Positions 46,410 through 56,207 of a stretch of DNA of 64,000 nt are shown in pieces. Position 1 is the first letter of the stretch, and the number at the start of each line of letters is the position of its first letter. A model generated the notes under the pieces. It was given only the letters and a program-made list of their open reading frames with translations. It was not told the origin of the DNA and did no database searches. The position numbers and the translations under genes are program-made. Origin of the DNA: Micromonospora sediminimaris (GTDB lineage: Bacteria; Actinomycetota; Actinomycetes; Mycobacteriales; Micromonosporaceae). The stretch lies in NCBI GenBank assembly GCA_900112325.1, contig FOLJ01000004.1:310001-374000 (forward strand), in the 5' to 3' direction.

Positions 46410-47285
46410 ATGTTCGGACAGACCACCACAACCACACCACCACCTACCGATCGTGGGCTTGAGGACCTCGACGCCGCGGCGTTGGCGTACGCGGCGCGGA
46501 TCGAAGGGCTGCCGCCGGAGCGCCGCCAGGAGGCCCGCGACGACCTGGTCCGGTTCGCGTTGCCGTTCGCGGGCCGGTTGGCCCGCCGCTACCGGGGGCG
46601 CGGCGAGCCGTTGGAGGACCTGGAACAGGTGGCCCGCCTGGGACTGGTCAACGCCGTCGACCGGTACGACCCGGAACGGGGTTCCTTCACCGCGTACGCG
46701 GCAATCACCATCGTGGGCGAGATCAAGCGGCATTTCCGGGATCGCACCTGGGGTGTGCACGTGCCCCGCCGGCTACGTGACCTGATCCTGGAGGTCGGAC
46801 AGGCGACGGCGGCGCTGACCAGTGAGTTGTCCCGGGCGCCGACGGTGGCCGAACTGTCGAAACGGCTGGAGACGCCGGAGGAGGAGATCCTCGCCGCGTT
46901 GGAGTCGGCGGCCGGCTACAGCCCGGCGTCGCTCAACGCGCCGGTCGGCGGGGAGAGTTCGGCGGAGTTCGGCGATCTGGTCGGCGAGTCGGACATCGCG
47001 CTGGAGTCGGTCGACGACAGGGTGACCGTCAGCGGTCTGCTGCACCGGCTGCCCTGGCGGGAGCGGCGGATCCTGGCCATGCGGTTCTACGGCAACCAGA
47101 CCCAGGCCGAGATCGCGGCCCGCTTCGGCATCTCCCAGATGCACGTGTCCCGGTTGCTGTCGCGGGCGCTGACCTGGCTGCGCCAGGCGATGCTCGCCGA
47201 CGCGCCGCCACCGTGGCAGAACGGTCCCGCCGAGTCCGAGTCGGCCAACCAGTCGCGCGCCACGGCTCCGGTGCGCGGTCGCTGA
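46410..47285 (+). CDS. SigB/SigF-family RNA polymerase sigma factor
   Basis: This 291-residue sigma factor starts at ATG 46410 with GGGAGG upstream. Region 2 shows LEDLEQVARLGLVNAVDRYD and FTAYAAITIVGEIKRHFRDR, region 3 HVPRRLRDLILEVGQATAAL, and region 4 HRLPWRERRILAMRFYGNQT with a Q-A-E-I-A recognition helix. Such sigmas are usually governed by anti-sigma kinases and STAS antagonists; the STAS-ATPase gene at 49438 is a possible but unproven partner. Confidence 0.92.
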   Translation: MFGQTTTTTPPPTDRGLEDLDAAALAYAARIEGLPPERRQEARDDLVRFALPFAGRLARRYRGRGEPLEDLEQVARLGLVNAVDRYDPERGSFTAYAAITIVGEIKRHFRDRTWGVHVPRRLRDLILEVGQATAALTSELSRAPTVAELSKRLETPEEEILAALESAAGYSPASLNAPVGGESSAEFGDLVGESDIALESVDDRVTVSGLLHRLPWRERRILAMRFYGNQTQAEIAARFGISQMHVSRLLSRALTWLRQAMLADAPPPWQNGPAESESANQSRATAPVRGR

Positions 47286-47300
47286 GCCTCGGGGAAACTC

Positions 47301-47332
47301 GTCGGGGCGGCACCGACCGGTGCCGCCCCGAC
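47301..47332. terminator. perfect 14-base-pair hairpin between convergent sigma and ctaD genes
   Basis: GTCGGGGCGGCACC and GGTGCCGCCCCGAC pair perfectly with a GACC loop. It lies 15 bases after the sigma stop and 13 bases from the ctaD end. Confidence 0.9.
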
Positions 47333-47345
47333 CGGTACGCGTCGA

Positions 47346-49349
47346 TCAGTTCTGCGGGGTGTCACCGTGTCCGCGCGGATGCCGCCACCGGTCGTTGGGT
47401 TGCGCCTCGCGCTGCGCGCCCAGCGGGTTGTCCTCCGGCTCGTCGGTCTCCTCGAAGCTCGGCCGGCGTACCTCCTCCGGCTCCGGCACGTCGACCGGCC
47501 GGGCGCCGGACTGCGGCGCGGGCTGGTACGCGACGGCCTCCCGCGCGCCGTGCGCCCCCTCGGCACTCGGTGACTCCGGCATGTGCACCTCCCGGTGGAT
47601 CTCGTCGCGGAATTCCTGCGGCGGCCGGGTGGTCCGCTGTGGAAGGTCGCGGCCCAGGTCGGAGACGAGTTCGCCGTACTTGGCGTCGAACGCGGGCCGC
47701 TCCGAGCGGATCCGGGGCATCCGGTCGAAGTTGCGCAGCGGTGGCGGGCAGGTGGTGGCCCACTCCAGGGAGTTGCCGAAGCCCCAGGGATCGTCCACCG
47801 TCACCTCGGCGCCGTAGCGCCAGGACTTCCAGGCGTTCCACATGAAGAACAGGGTGGACGCGCCGAGCACGAACGCGAAGATGCTGGAGATGGTGTTCAG
47901 CGTGGTGAACCCGTCGGTGGGCAGGTAGTCGGCGTATCGCCGGGGCATGCCCTCGTTGCCGAGCCAGTGGTGCACCAGAAAGGTGCCGTGGAAGCCGATG
48001 AACATGGTCCAGAAGTGCAGCTTGCCGAGCCGCTCGTCGAGCAGGCGCCCGGTCATCTTCGGCCACCAGAAGTAGAAGCCGGCGAAGAGCGCGAAGACCA
48101 CCGTGCCGAAAACCACGTAGTGGAAGTGGGCGACCACGAAGTAGCTGTCGTGGGTGTGCCAGTCGGCCGGCGGGCTGGCCAGCAGCACGCCGGTCAACCC
48201 GCCGAGCAGGAAGGTCACCAGGAAGCCGATGGCGAACAGCATCGGCGTCTCGAAGGTGAGCTGCCCCTTCCACATGGTGCCGATCCAGTTGAAGAACTTC
48301 ACCCCGGTCGGCACCGCGATCAGGTAGCTCAGGATGCTGAAGAACGGCAACAGCACCTGACCGGTGGCGAACATGTGGTGCGCCCAGACCGTCATCGACA
48401 GCACGGTGATCGCGATGGTGGCCAGCACCAGACCGGTGTAACCGAAGATCGGCTTGCGGGAGAAGACCGGGATGACCTCGGTGATGATGCCGAAGAACGG
48501 CAGCGCGATGATGTAGACCTCGGGGTGGCCGAAGAACCAGAAGAGGTGCTGCCACAGCATCGGTCCGGCGGTGTCGGGGTTGAACACCTGCGCGTCGAGC
48601 AGCCGGTCGGCGCTGAGCGCCAGCAGCGCGGCGGCCAGCAGCGGGAAGACCAGGATCACCAGCACGCTGGTGAAGAGCATGTTCCACGTGAAGATCGGCA
48701 TCCGGAACATGGTCATGCCCGGCGCGCGCAGGGTCAGGATCGTGGTGATCAGGTTGACCGCGCCGAGGATCGTACCCAGGCCGGACACCACCAGGCCGAT
48801 CACCCACATGTTCGCGCCGACGCCGGGGGAGTGCTCGACGGTGCTCAGCGGCGTGTACGCGGTCCAGCCGAAGTCGGCCGAGCCACCCGGGGTCAGGAAC
48901 CCGCCGACCACCATCAGCCCACCGAAGAGGTAGAGCCAGTAGGCCAGCGCGTTGAGCCGGGGGAACGACACGTCCGGGGCGCCGATCTGGATCGGCACGA
49001 TGTAGTTGGCGAAGCCGAACGCCGCCGGGGTGGCGAACAGCAGCAGCATCACCGCGCCGTGCGAGGTGAAGAGCTGGTTGTACTGCTCCGGGGCGAGAAA
49101 CTGTAGACCGGGCCGAGCCAACTCGGCGCGGATCACCATGGCCTCGATCCCGGCCAGCACGAAGAAGCCGAACGAGGTCAGCAGGTACAGCAGGCCGATC
49201 TGCTTGTGGTCCGTGGTGGCCAGGAACCTGACCAGCTTTCCGCCCGGAAGCGGCCTGCGCAGCGGTCCGGGATAGCCGCCGAACCGGGCCGGGGCGAGGA
49301 TCGCCGGGCCCCGGTCCTGTCCGGGTTCGGTGGTAACCCGCTTGGGCAT
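47346..49349 (-). CDS. ctaD: cytochrome c oxidase subunit I, with long C-terminal tail
   Basis: This 667-residue protein starts at ATG 49349. It has twelve membrane helices and haem/copper ligands: [14 protein letters not shown] (low-spin haem His), [15 protein letters not shown] (Cu-B and cross-link region), [11 protein letters not shown] (two Cu-B His) and [13 protein letters not shown] (haem a3 and a His). Family members are usually 540-580 residues; here about 90 extra residues (acidic, Pro-rich, ending GDTPQN) follow. No ctaC/ctaE/qcr neighbours are present, so this is a stand-alone copy. Confidence 0.95.
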   Translation of the reverse strand: MPKRVTTEPGQDRGPAILAPARFGGYPGPLRRPLPGGKLVRFLATTDHKQIGLLYLLTSFGFFVLAGIEAMVIRAELARPGLQFLAPEQYNQLFTSHGAVMLLLFATPAAFGFANYIVPIQIGAPDVSFPRLNALAYWLYLFGGLMVVGGFLTPGGSADFGWTAYTPLSTVEHSPGVGANMWVIGLVVSGLGTILGAVNLITTILTLRAPGMTMFRMPIFTWNMLFTSVLVILVFPLLAAALLALSADRLLDAQVFNPDTAGPMLWQHLFWFFGHPEVYIIALPFFGIITEVIPVFSRKPIFGYTGLVLATIAITVLSMTVWAHHMFATGQVLLPFFSILSYLIAVPTGVKFFNWIGTMWKGQLTFETPMLFAIGFLVTFLLGGLTGVLLASPPADWHTHDSYFVVAHFHYVVFGTVVFALFAGFYFWWPKMTGRLLDERLGKLHFWTMFIGFHGTFLVHHWLGNEGMPRRYADYLPTDGFTTLNTISSIFAFVLGASTLFFMWNAWKSWRYGAEVTVDDPWGFGNSLEWATTCPPPLRNFDRMPRIRSERPAFDAKYGELVSDLGRDLPQRTTRPPQEFRDEIHREVHMPESPSAEGAHGAREAVAYQPAPQSGARPVDVPEPEEVRRPSFEETDEPEDNPLGAQREAQPNDRWRHPRGHGDTPQN

Positions 49350-49437
49350 GAGCGCTCACCTGCGTTGACGACGGATAAGGACGGGCGTGGCTACCCACCC
49401 CGTCGACCATGTAACCAGGCGAGAGCGGTAATTTCGG

Positions 49438-50250
49438 TCAATTCGCCGGTAGCGTGGCCCAGACGGCCTTTCCGTCGCCGGCCGGCGCGCTGCCCCAGCG
49501 GTCGGCCAGCTCGCGTACCAACAGCAGCCCACGACCGCCCTCGTCGTGCTGCCCGGCCGCGCCGGGCCGGGCCGCCGCGCTGCTGCCGTCGATCACGGCC
49601 AGGTGCAGCCAGGGCCGGCGCAGGGTCACCGTGACCTGCATCGGGGTACCAGCGTGCCGGACCACGTTGCCGACCAGCTCACTGAGCACCACCGAGGCCG
49701 GACCGGCCGCCTCGGGCAGGTTCCACCGGGCACACGCATCGGTCACCAGTTCCCGGGCCCGCCGGCAGGCCGCCGCCACCGGGTCCAGGCGCAGCCGCAG
49801 CCGGCTCACGGCGGACGCGCCGGCGAACCGACTCGCCTCGTCACAGCTGTCCCGCATCGGCACCACCCGGCAGGCGGTGGAGGCGGTCAGCAGGGCGGCG
49901 GCTTCCGGGTGGGGTGCGCAGAGCACCAGCGGCACCATCGGCCAGTCCGCGGCGCGACGCGCCACGGCGGCGAAGACGGACACCGCCAGCTGGTCCCGCA
50001 CGGCCAGCTCGGCCAGGTCGACCACCAGCGCGTCGGGCTGCCGGGCCAGACACTCCTCCAGGTGCGCGTACACCTCACGCATCGAGATCATGTCGAGGGT
50101 GCCGGCCAGGCGTACGACGGTGACCTGTGCTCCGTCGTGCACCTGGCAGGTGATCCGGCTCGCCATCTCCACCCTCGTCTCGGCGGTGTCGCAGAGCCTG
50201 GCAGGTACCCGGCCCTCCACGGGGTGAAACGCCACCGTGGGGTCGGACAC
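49438..50250 (-). CDS. STAS domain - HATPase fusion (anti-sigma regulator type)
   Basis: This 270-residue protein combines two normally separate partners. Residues about 35-130 resemble a STAS antagonist (VVRLAGTLDMISMREVYAHL, DALVVDLAELAVRDQLAVSV), and about 150-270 an RsbW-like kinase with VVLSELVGNVVRHAGTPMQV (N box) and DEGGRGLLLVRELADRWG (G box). The Ser that is usually phosphorylated in STAS domains appears replaced (RDQLAVS), so the STAS part may be regulatory only. The start is GTG 50250, one base after the gpgS stop; ATG 50166 is an alternative. Confidence 0.82.
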   Translation of the reverse strand: MSDPTVAFHPVEGRVPARLCDTAETRVEMASRITCQVHDGAQVTVVRLAGTLDMISMREVYAHLEECLARQPDALVVDLAELAVRDQLAVSVFAAVARRAADWPMVPLVLCAPHPEAAALLTASTACRVVPMRDSCDEASRFAGASAVSRLRLRLDPVAAACRRARELVTDACARWNLPEAAGPASVVLSELVGNVVRHAGTPMQVTVTLRRPWLHLAVIDGSSAAARPGAAGQHDEGGRGLLLVRELADRWGSAPAGDGKAVWATLPAN

Positions 50251-50251
50251 G

Positions 50252-51268
50252 TCATGCCGCGGCGACCTGCCGTCGCGGCAGCTGGTGCTGCAACTCCGCC
50301 AGCGGGGGCCGCTCCTCCACGGCGACGTCGCTGACCACGATCTCCCGGTCCAGGTTCGGCAGCGCGTCCGAGCCGCCCCGGCGGAACTGGGTCAGCAGGG
50401 CGGTGGGCAGTACGTCCGAATTCGCCCAGCCCCGGCGCTGCAAACGGGACCAGGCGGTGAGCATGATCTGGGCGGACATCCGGCCCAGCGCGGCGGTGTC
50501 CTGGTGCCGGTGCTTACGCTCGCCGAGATCCACCTGGGCCAGCGCGTCCAACCCGACGAGTTCGAGCAGGTCGATCAGCATGGCGGTCTCGACGCCGTAG
50601 CCGGAGACGAATGGCACACGCGACAACACCTCCCGGCGGCCGGCGTACTCACCGGCGAGGGGCTGCACGAACCCGGCCAGTTCCGGCCAGAACAGGTTCA
50701 GCATCGGCCGGGCCATCAGCTCCGTCACCCGGCCGCCGCCGTCGGCCTCCACCCCGCCGCTGCTGACCAGGGGCCGGTGGTAGAAGCCCTTGACGAAATC
50801 GACCGACGGGTCGGTCAGCAGCGGGCCGAGCAGCCCGGTGACGAAGTGCGGCCGGAACTCGCGCAGGTCGGCGTCGACGAAGGCGACCACGTCGCCCTCC
50901 GCCGCGGCCAGGCCGGCCCAGAGCGCGTCGCCCTTGCCGGTCAGCCGGGGCAGTCCGCGGGTCATTGCGTCCTGGCCGACCACCTCGGCGCCGGCGGCCC
51001 GGGCCACCGCGGCGGTGCGGTCGGTGGACCGCGAGTCGACCACGATCAGTTCGTCGACCAGCGACACCCGGTCCATCAGGTGCTCGCGGATGGTCGCCAC
51101 GATCGCCCCGACGGTGGCTTCCTCGTTGCGCGCCGGCAGCACCACGCTGACCCGGCTGTCACCCTTGGCCCGCAGGAGTCGTCGGGTCGGCCAGTCGGCC
51201 GCCGAGGTGGTCCGATAGGTGGCCCAGGCCTCCACCACCGGCGAGACCAGAGATTCGTTGTTGCGCAC
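50252..51268 (-). CDS. gpgS: glucosyl-3-phosphoglycerate synthase
   Basis: This 338-residue GT81 enzyme transfers glucose to 3-phosphoglycerate, first step toward glucosylglycerate and, in mycobacteria, methylglucose lipopolysaccharide. It shows SVVLPARNEEATVGAIVATI, GDVVAFVDADLREFRPHFVT (metal-binding DAD) and DFVKGFYHRPLVSSGGVEAD. The start is GTG 51268 with a GAGGGG-type site; longer frames upstream are weak. It precedes the STAS-ATPase by one base, an unexplained pairing. Confidence 0.88.
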   Translation of the reverse strand: MRNNESLVSPVVEAWATYRTTSAADWPTRRLLRAKGDSRVSVVLPARNEEATVGAIVATIREHLMDRVSLVDELIVVDSRSTDRTAAVARAAGAEVVGQDAMTRGLPRLTGKGDALWAGLAAAEGDVVAFVDADLREFRPHFVTGLLGPLLTDPSVDFVKGFYHRPLVSSGGVEADGGGRVTELMARPMLNLFWPELAGFVQPLAGEYAGRREVLSRVPFVSGYGVETAMLIDLLELVGLDALAQVDLGERKHRHQDTAALGRMSAQIMLTAWSRLQRRGWANSDVLPTALLTQFRRGGSDALPNLDREIVVSDVAVEERPPLAELQHQLPRRQVAAA

Positions 51269-51555
51269 AGGCACCCCCTCGTCGGCGGGAAGACCGGGTG
51301 ATGGATTTCCCAGCCCCCCGCACGCTAACCGGATTGGTCCCCCAGCTTGATCACAAGCGTGCTCCGGCCACGTTCCCGGCTGATGAACCTTTGATTGCGT
51401 CCACCAACCAGGCCCAATTTCCGCGATTCGTGCACGTCTGGTCTTCCTTATGCGCTGGACATCCCCCATGTCGAGACGTCGAGTGCAAGATCGCGCGGAT
51501 TCGGGAGGGCGGGCGGGACGTTCAAGATCGGTCCGGTCGCGTACCGTTGCGGCTC

Positions 51556-53850
51556 ATGGGTGTGTCGCAACGGTTGAAGACCAGGTTCCGCCGGTTCCTC
51601 CAACGCCCGGGCACCACGGTCGATCTGGCTCCGCTGGAGAAGCTGCTGCCGGTCATCGAGGCCCGCGAGGAGGAGATCTCGGCGTTCGACGACGCCGAGC
51701 TCACCGAGGCGGCGACCGCGGCGTCGAGCTACGAGGAGATCTGTGCGCTCGGCCGCGAGGCGGCCCGCCGCGGCATCGACCAGCGTCCGTACGATGTCCA
51801 GTTGCTGGGCGCCATGTCGCTGCTCTCCGGCAAGGTCGCCGAGATGGCCACCGGTGAGGGCAAGACGCTCACCGCGGCGATCGCCGCGTACGGGCACGTC
51901 CGGCTCGGCAACGGGCCAGTGCACGTGCTGACCGTCAACGACTACCTGGCCCGCCGCGACGCCCAGTGGATGGAGCCGATCTACACCCTGCTCGGGCTCA
52001 CCGTCGGCTGGGTCAACGAGGCGTCCACCCCGATCGAGCGGCGCGCCGCGTACGCCTGCGACGTCACCTATGTCTCGGTGAGCGAGGCCGGCTTCGACTT
52101 CCTCCGCGACCAGCTCGTCACCGACATCGAGGACCGGGTGCAGCGCCCGCTGCGCACCGCGATCGTCGACGAGGCCGACTCGATCCTGATCGACGAGGCC
52201 CGGGTGCCGATGGTCCTCGCCGGCTCGGTCCCCGGCGAGCAGGACCCGGTCCACGCCGCCGCTGCGCTGGTGCGCGGCCTGCGCAAGGGCAAGCACTACA
52301 CGGTGGCCGAGGACGGCCGGAGCGTCGCCTTCACCTCCGCCGGTCTGGCCGCCGTCGAGGCCAAGCTCGGCATCGACCTGTACGACGAGGAGAACGTCGA
52401 GCAGCTCTCCGCGGTCAACGTGGCGCTGCACGCGCACGCCCTGCTGCACCGGGACGTGGACTACATCGTCCGGGACGGCACGGTGGAGCTGATCGACGAG
52501 ATGCGGGGGCGGGTGGCCCAGCGCCGCCGCTGGCCCGACGGGCTCCAGGCGGCGGTCGAGGCCAAGGAAGGGCTGGACGCCACGGCAGAGGGCGAGGTGC
52601 TGGGCACCATCGCCGTGCAGGCGTACGTCGGGCTCTACCCGGTGGTGTGCGGCATGACCGCCACCGCGGTGCTCGTCGGCGACCAGTTGCGGGAGTTCTT
52701 CGGCCTGGAGGTCGCGGTGATCCCGCCGAACACCCCGTGCGTGCGGGTCGACGAGCCGGACCGCATCTACGCCACCCGGGCGGAGAAGGAGGAGGCGCTG
52801 ATCGACGAGATCCGGCGCTGCCACGCCGACGGGCGCCCGGTGCTGGTCGGCACGCTGGATGTCAAGGAGTCCGAGCAGTTGGCGGTCGGGCTCAACGCCG
52901 CCGGGGTGCCGTGCGTGGTGCTCAATGCGAAGAACGACGACGAGGAAGCGGCGATCATCGCCGAGGCCGGCGCGTACGGTGCGGTCACCGTCTCCACCCA
53001 GATGGCCGGCCGGGGCGTGGACATCCGCCTCGGTGGCAGCGACCAGGCCGACCGGGAGCGGGTGGCCGAGCTGGGCGGTCTCTACGTGATCGGCAGCGGC
53101 CGACACGACAGCCGCCGCGTGGACGATCAGTTGCGTGGCCGGGCCGGCCGTCAGGGCGACCCCGGTGGCTCGGTCTTCTACGTCAGCCTGGAGGACGACC
53201 TGGTCGTCCGCCACGCCGGCGACACCGTCCCGCCGTCGCCCCGGATGAACGCCGACGGCCTGGTCACCGACCCGCAGGTGGACTACGCCGTGGAGCACGC
53301 CCAGCGGGTCGCGGAAGGGGTCAACCACGAGATCCACCGCAACACCTGGCGCTACAGCGTGGTCATCGAGCAGCAGCGCAAGGCCCTCGCCGAGCGGCGG
53401 GAGCGGCTGCTCACCAGCGATGTCGCCGCCCTGATGCTGCTGGACAAGATGCCGGAGAAGGCCGGTGAGATGGACGAGGACCTGCTGGCCCAGGTGGCCC
53501 GGTCGATCGCCCTCTACCACCTTGACCGGCTGTGGGCATCGCACCTGGCCGAGCTGTCGGAGGTCCGCGAGGGCGTGCACCTGCGGGCCCTGGGACGGCT
53601 CGACCCGCTCGACGAGTTCCACCGTGCCGCGGTGCCGGCCTTCACCGAGCTGGTGCCGGCGATCGAGGCGCGTACCCTCGCGACCTTCGCCGAGACCGAG
53701 TTCGACGACGACTGGGAGCCCGACGCGGCGGAACTGGTCCGTCCGAGCGCCACCTGGACGTATCTGGTGCACGACAACCCATTCGGCTCCGAGCTGGACC
53801 GGCTGATCGCCTCGGTCGGGCGGCGGCTCAGCGGGGCCGGCTCTCGCTGA
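51556..53850 (+). CDS. secA2: accessory preprotein translocase ATPase SecA2
   Basis: This 764-residue protein starts at ATG 51556 (MGVSQRLKTRFRRFLQRPGT). It lacks the C-terminal zinc-binding tail of housekeeping SecA and is shorter than SecA1. Walker A is EMATGEGKTLTAAIA with Lys103; Walker B is RTAIVDEADSILIDEARVPM; MAGRGVDIRLGG and RRVDDQLRGRAGRQGDPG are DEAD motor motifs V and VI. SecA2 exports a subset of proteins in mycobacteria and relatives. The gene stands alone, divergent from gpgS across a 287-base gap. Confidence 0.93.
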   Translation: MGVSQRLKTRFRRFLQRPGTTVDLAPLEKLLPVIEAREEEISAFDDAELTEAATAASSYEEICALGREAARRGIDQRPYDVQLLGAMSLLSGKVAEMATGEGKTLTAAIAAYGHVRLGNGPVHVLTVNDYLARRDAQWMEPIYTLLGLTVGWVNEASTPIERRAAYACDVTYVSVSEAGFDFLRDQLVTDIEDRVQRPLRTAIVDEADSILIDEARVPMVLAGSVPGEQDPVHAAAALVRGLRKGKHYTVAEDGRSVAFTSAGLAAVEAKLGIDLYDEENVEQLSAVNVALHAHALLHRDVDYIVRDGTVELIDEMRGRVAQRRRWPDGLQAAVEAKEGLDATAEGEVLGTIAVQAYVGLYPVVCGMTATAVLVGDQLREFFGLEVAVIPPNTPCVRVDEPDRIYATRAEKEEALIDEIRRCHADGRPVLVGTLDVKESEQLAVGLNAAGVPCVVLNAKNDDEEAAIIAEAGAYGAVTVSTQMAGRGVDIRLGGSDQADRERVAELGGLYVIGSGRHDSRRVDDQLRGRAGRQGDPGGSVFYVSLEDDLVVRHAGDTVPPSPRMNADGLVTDPQVDYAVEHAQRVAEGVNHEIHRNTWRYSVVIEQQRKALAERRERLLTSDVAALMLLDKMPEKAGEMDEDLLAQVARSIALYHLDRLWASHLAELSEVREGVHLRALGRLDPLDEFHRAAVPAFTELVPAIEARTLATFAETEFDDDWEPDAAELVRPSATWTYLVHDNPFGSELDRLIASVGRRLSGAGSR

Positions 53851-54039
53851 GTCGTCCGGTCCGGCCCACCCCTCCCGGCGGCACCCGTACCCTGGGAGGG
53901 GCCCCGGTTTGCGCCGCTTCGACCGTTGTCGGCGCCGGTAGCAGGGCGATCGTGATGTCGAGTGCGGCTCCAGCGTGGGGGCCCAGCCGAGGAGGATACG
54001 GGTGACGACGCTGACCGGGCGTACGGGAGTTGCGGGCTC

Positions 54040-54780
54040 GTGAACCTGGAAACGCGTACACCGCTGGCGGAGACGCTCGGCGTGTTGGAGACGGCTGCCC
54101 TGCTGCGGGAGGTGACCGCCGGGCTGATCGCCGTGGACGACTTCGACGCGGCGCTCTCCGCGCTGGTCCGGATCACCCGGGACGCCGTCGGCGGCGTCGC
54201 CTGGTGCGGGTTCACCGCCCTGCGGGCCGGCGAGCCGGCCGGCGTGGCCGCCTCCGATCCGCGGCTGAGCGGGCTGGACGACCTGCGGTACGGTCCGGAC
54301 ACTCCGGCGATGGAGGCGATCCGCCGCCGGGAGATGGTCGGCGCGGAGGAGCTGGGCGTCGAACCGCGTTGGCCGGACTGGACGCCCCGGGCCCGCGAAC
54401 TGGGCGTACGTGGGGTCATCTCGGCACCCGTCGACATCGACGACCAGGTGATCGGCGCGGTGAACCTGTACGCTGCCGAACCCGACGCCCTGACCCCCGC
54501 TCACCAGCTGACCGCGATGCTGCTGGCCGAACACGCCGGCCTGCTGCTGGCGGCGGTGCGCGACCGGGAGAAGCGTGCCGCGCTGATCGGGCAGCAGGAC
54601 ACCGCGCTGCTCAACGACGGCGTGATCGGTCAGGCGGTCGGCGTCATCATGACCCAACGCGGCTGCCCCGCCGAGGACGCTCTCGACGTGCTGCGCAGCG
54701 CCGCGTCGTCGCTGTCGATCCCGCTACGGGAGGTCGCGGAGCGGCTCGTCAGCACGGTGTCGCGACCTCGGGACAACTGA
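54040..54780 (+). CDS. GAF-ANTAR RNA-binding regulator
   Basis: This 246-residue protein starts at GTG 54040. A GAF-type sensor domain fills about residues 25-165 (LVRITRDAVGGVAWCGFTAL), and a C-terminal ANTAR domain fills about 180-245 (IGQAVGVIMTQRGCPAEDAL, with REVAERLV). ANTAR proteins bind twin RNA hairpins and prevent termination, so the target may be an operon elsewhere. No receiver domain is present. Confidence 0.88.
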   Translation: MNLETRTPLAETLGVLETAALLREVTAGLIAVDDFDAALSALVRITRDAVGGVAWCGFTALRAGEPAGVAASDPRLSGLDDLRYGPDTPAMEAIRRREMVGAEELGVEPRWPDWTPRARELGVRGVISAPVDIDDQVIGAVNLYAAEPDALTPAHQLTAMLLAEHAGLLLAAVRDREKRAALIGQQDTALLNDGVIGQAVGVIMTQRGCPAEDALDVLRSAASSLSIPLREVAERLVSTVSRPRDN

Positions 54781-54859
54781 CCGGGGCGTGTCGTTTCGCC
54801 CGGGTGGCGCCCGGGTAGCACCCTGGACTGATGGACTGAACCTAGCCAGGGGGACCACG

Positions 54860-55360
54860 ATGCAGAGCCGGCTGCGGGTGCAGGGGCACCCCATCCAACC
54901 GATGCTGGTGACCTTTCCGTACGGGCTCTTCGTCTGTGCCGTCATCTTCGACCTCGCCGACGTGGTCGGCGGCCCGGTCTTCCTCGGCGAGGTCGGCTAC
55001 TGGACGGCGGTGGCCGCCCTGGTGACGGCGGCGTTGACCGCGGTGGCCGGGATGGTGGACCTGTGGGACGTGCCGCCCGACCGCACCCGCCACACGGCGA
55101 TCAGCTTCAACGTCGTCAACGCCGGCATGGCCGGGCTGTTCCTGCTCTCCTGCCTGGTCCGGGCGGACGCCACGAACCGCGGTGCCACTCCGGCGCTGCT
55201 GGTCGTCGAAATGCTCGGCCTCGCCGTCGGCGGGGTGGGCGTCCACCTCGGCGCGCGGCTGATGCGCCACTTCGACGCCACCCGGTCCGAGACGGCAAGC
55301 GTCGAGCTGGTACGCGGCGTGGACGCCCCCACCGTCGAGGTCGTACGCCCCCGTCCGTAG
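54860..55360 (+). CDS. DUF2231 membrane protein
   Basis: This 166-residue protein starts at ATG 54860. QGHPIQPMLVTFPYGLFVCA is the DUF2231 opening; four helices follow (LVTAALTAVAGMVDLW, AGMAGLFLLSCLVRAD, VEMLGLAVGGVGVHLGARLM). Family members are often linked to redox or haem functions but are poorly known. Confidence 0.85.
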   Translation: MQSRLRVQGHPIQPMLVTFPYGLFVCAVIFDLADVVGGPVFLGEVGYWTAVAALVTAALTAVAGMVDLWDVPPDRTRHTAISFNVVNAGMAGLFLLSCLVRADATNRGATPALLVVEMLGLAVGGVGVHLGARLMRHFDATRSETASVELVRGVDAPTVEVVRPRP

Positions 55361-55447
55361 CGCCCGGCCCGGTACCCGGGTACTGCGTCGGCGGACGGCG
55401 TCGGATAACGCGTTGCCGGAGCGGTCCTGGCCGGACACGCTGACACC

Positions 55448-56203
55448 GTGCCGCAAGAGACGAGCTTCGAGGATCTGATCGCCGAGGGGGCCACCGCCCC
55501 GGTCGAGGGATGGGCGTTCGACTGGCTTGCCGGGCGGGCCACCGAGGAACGCCCACCCTGGGGTTACGCGCGGCTGGTGGCAGCGCGGATGGCGGGTGTC
55601 GACGCGGCGTTGGACATCGACACCGGCGGGGGAGAGGTGCTGGCCGAGGTGCCCCACCCGCCCCCGCTGCTGGTGGCGACCGAGGCGTGGCCGCCGAACG
55701 TGCCGGTGGCGCGGAAGCACCTTGCGCCACTCGGCGCGAGCGTGGTGGCGGTGACCGGCGACGCGCCCCTGCCGTTCCGTGACGCCGCCTTCGACCTGGT
55801 GGTCAGCCGGCATCCGGTGCGCACCGACTGGCCCGAGGTGGCCCGGGTGTTGCGTCCGGGCGGTACGTTCCTGTCCCAGCAGATCGGTCCCGGGACCGTA
55901 CGCGAACTCAGCGAGGCGATCCTCGGCCCGCTGCCGCCGCCGGCGCACCGCCATCCGGAGCACGCCGTGGCCGCCGCCCGGGCGGCCGGCCTGACCGTGG
56001 TGGACCTGCGTGAGGCGACGCTGCGGACGGTCTTCCACGACATCGGCGCGGTGGTCTGGTTCCTGCGCAAGGTGATCTGGACCGTGCCCGGCTTCACCGT
56101 GGCGGCGCACCGACCCGCGCTGCGGCGCCTGCACGATCGGATCCGCGCCGAGGGCCCCTTCGTCGCCCACGCCCGCCGCTTCCTCATCGAGGCCCGAGCG
56201 TAG
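55448..56203 (+). CDS. class I SAM-dependent methyltransferase
   Basis: This 251-residue protein starts at GTG 55448. The SAM site is in AALDIDTGGGEVLAEVPHPP; GDAPLPFRDAAFDLVVSRHP and WPEVARVLRPGGTFLSQQIG are the following motifs. It lacks the acidic motif-I partner usual in well-studied members, so its substrate is unknown. It is convergent with the ankyrin gene at a 4-base gap. Confidence 0.82.
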   Translation: MPQETSFEDLIAEGATAPVEGWAFDWLAGRATEERPPWGYARLVAARMAGVDAALDIDTGGGEVLAEVPHPPPLLVATEAWPPNVPVARKHLAPLGASVVAVTGDAPLPFRDAAFDLVVSRHPVRTDWPEVARVLRPGGTFLSQQIGPGTVRELSEAILGPLPPPAHRHPEHAVAAARAAGLTVVDLREATLRTVFHDIGAVVWFLRKVIWTVPGFTVAAHRPALRRLHDRIRAEGPFVAHARRFLIEARA

Positions 56204-56207
56204 GCGT

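Noticed and set aside
51448..54657. Very long open frame (over 1000 codons) on the minus strand opposite secA2
   Set aside because: Antisense shadow of a high-GC gene: no ribosome site, Val/Gly/Arg-rich repeats, no domain; secA2 on the plus strand is unambiguous.
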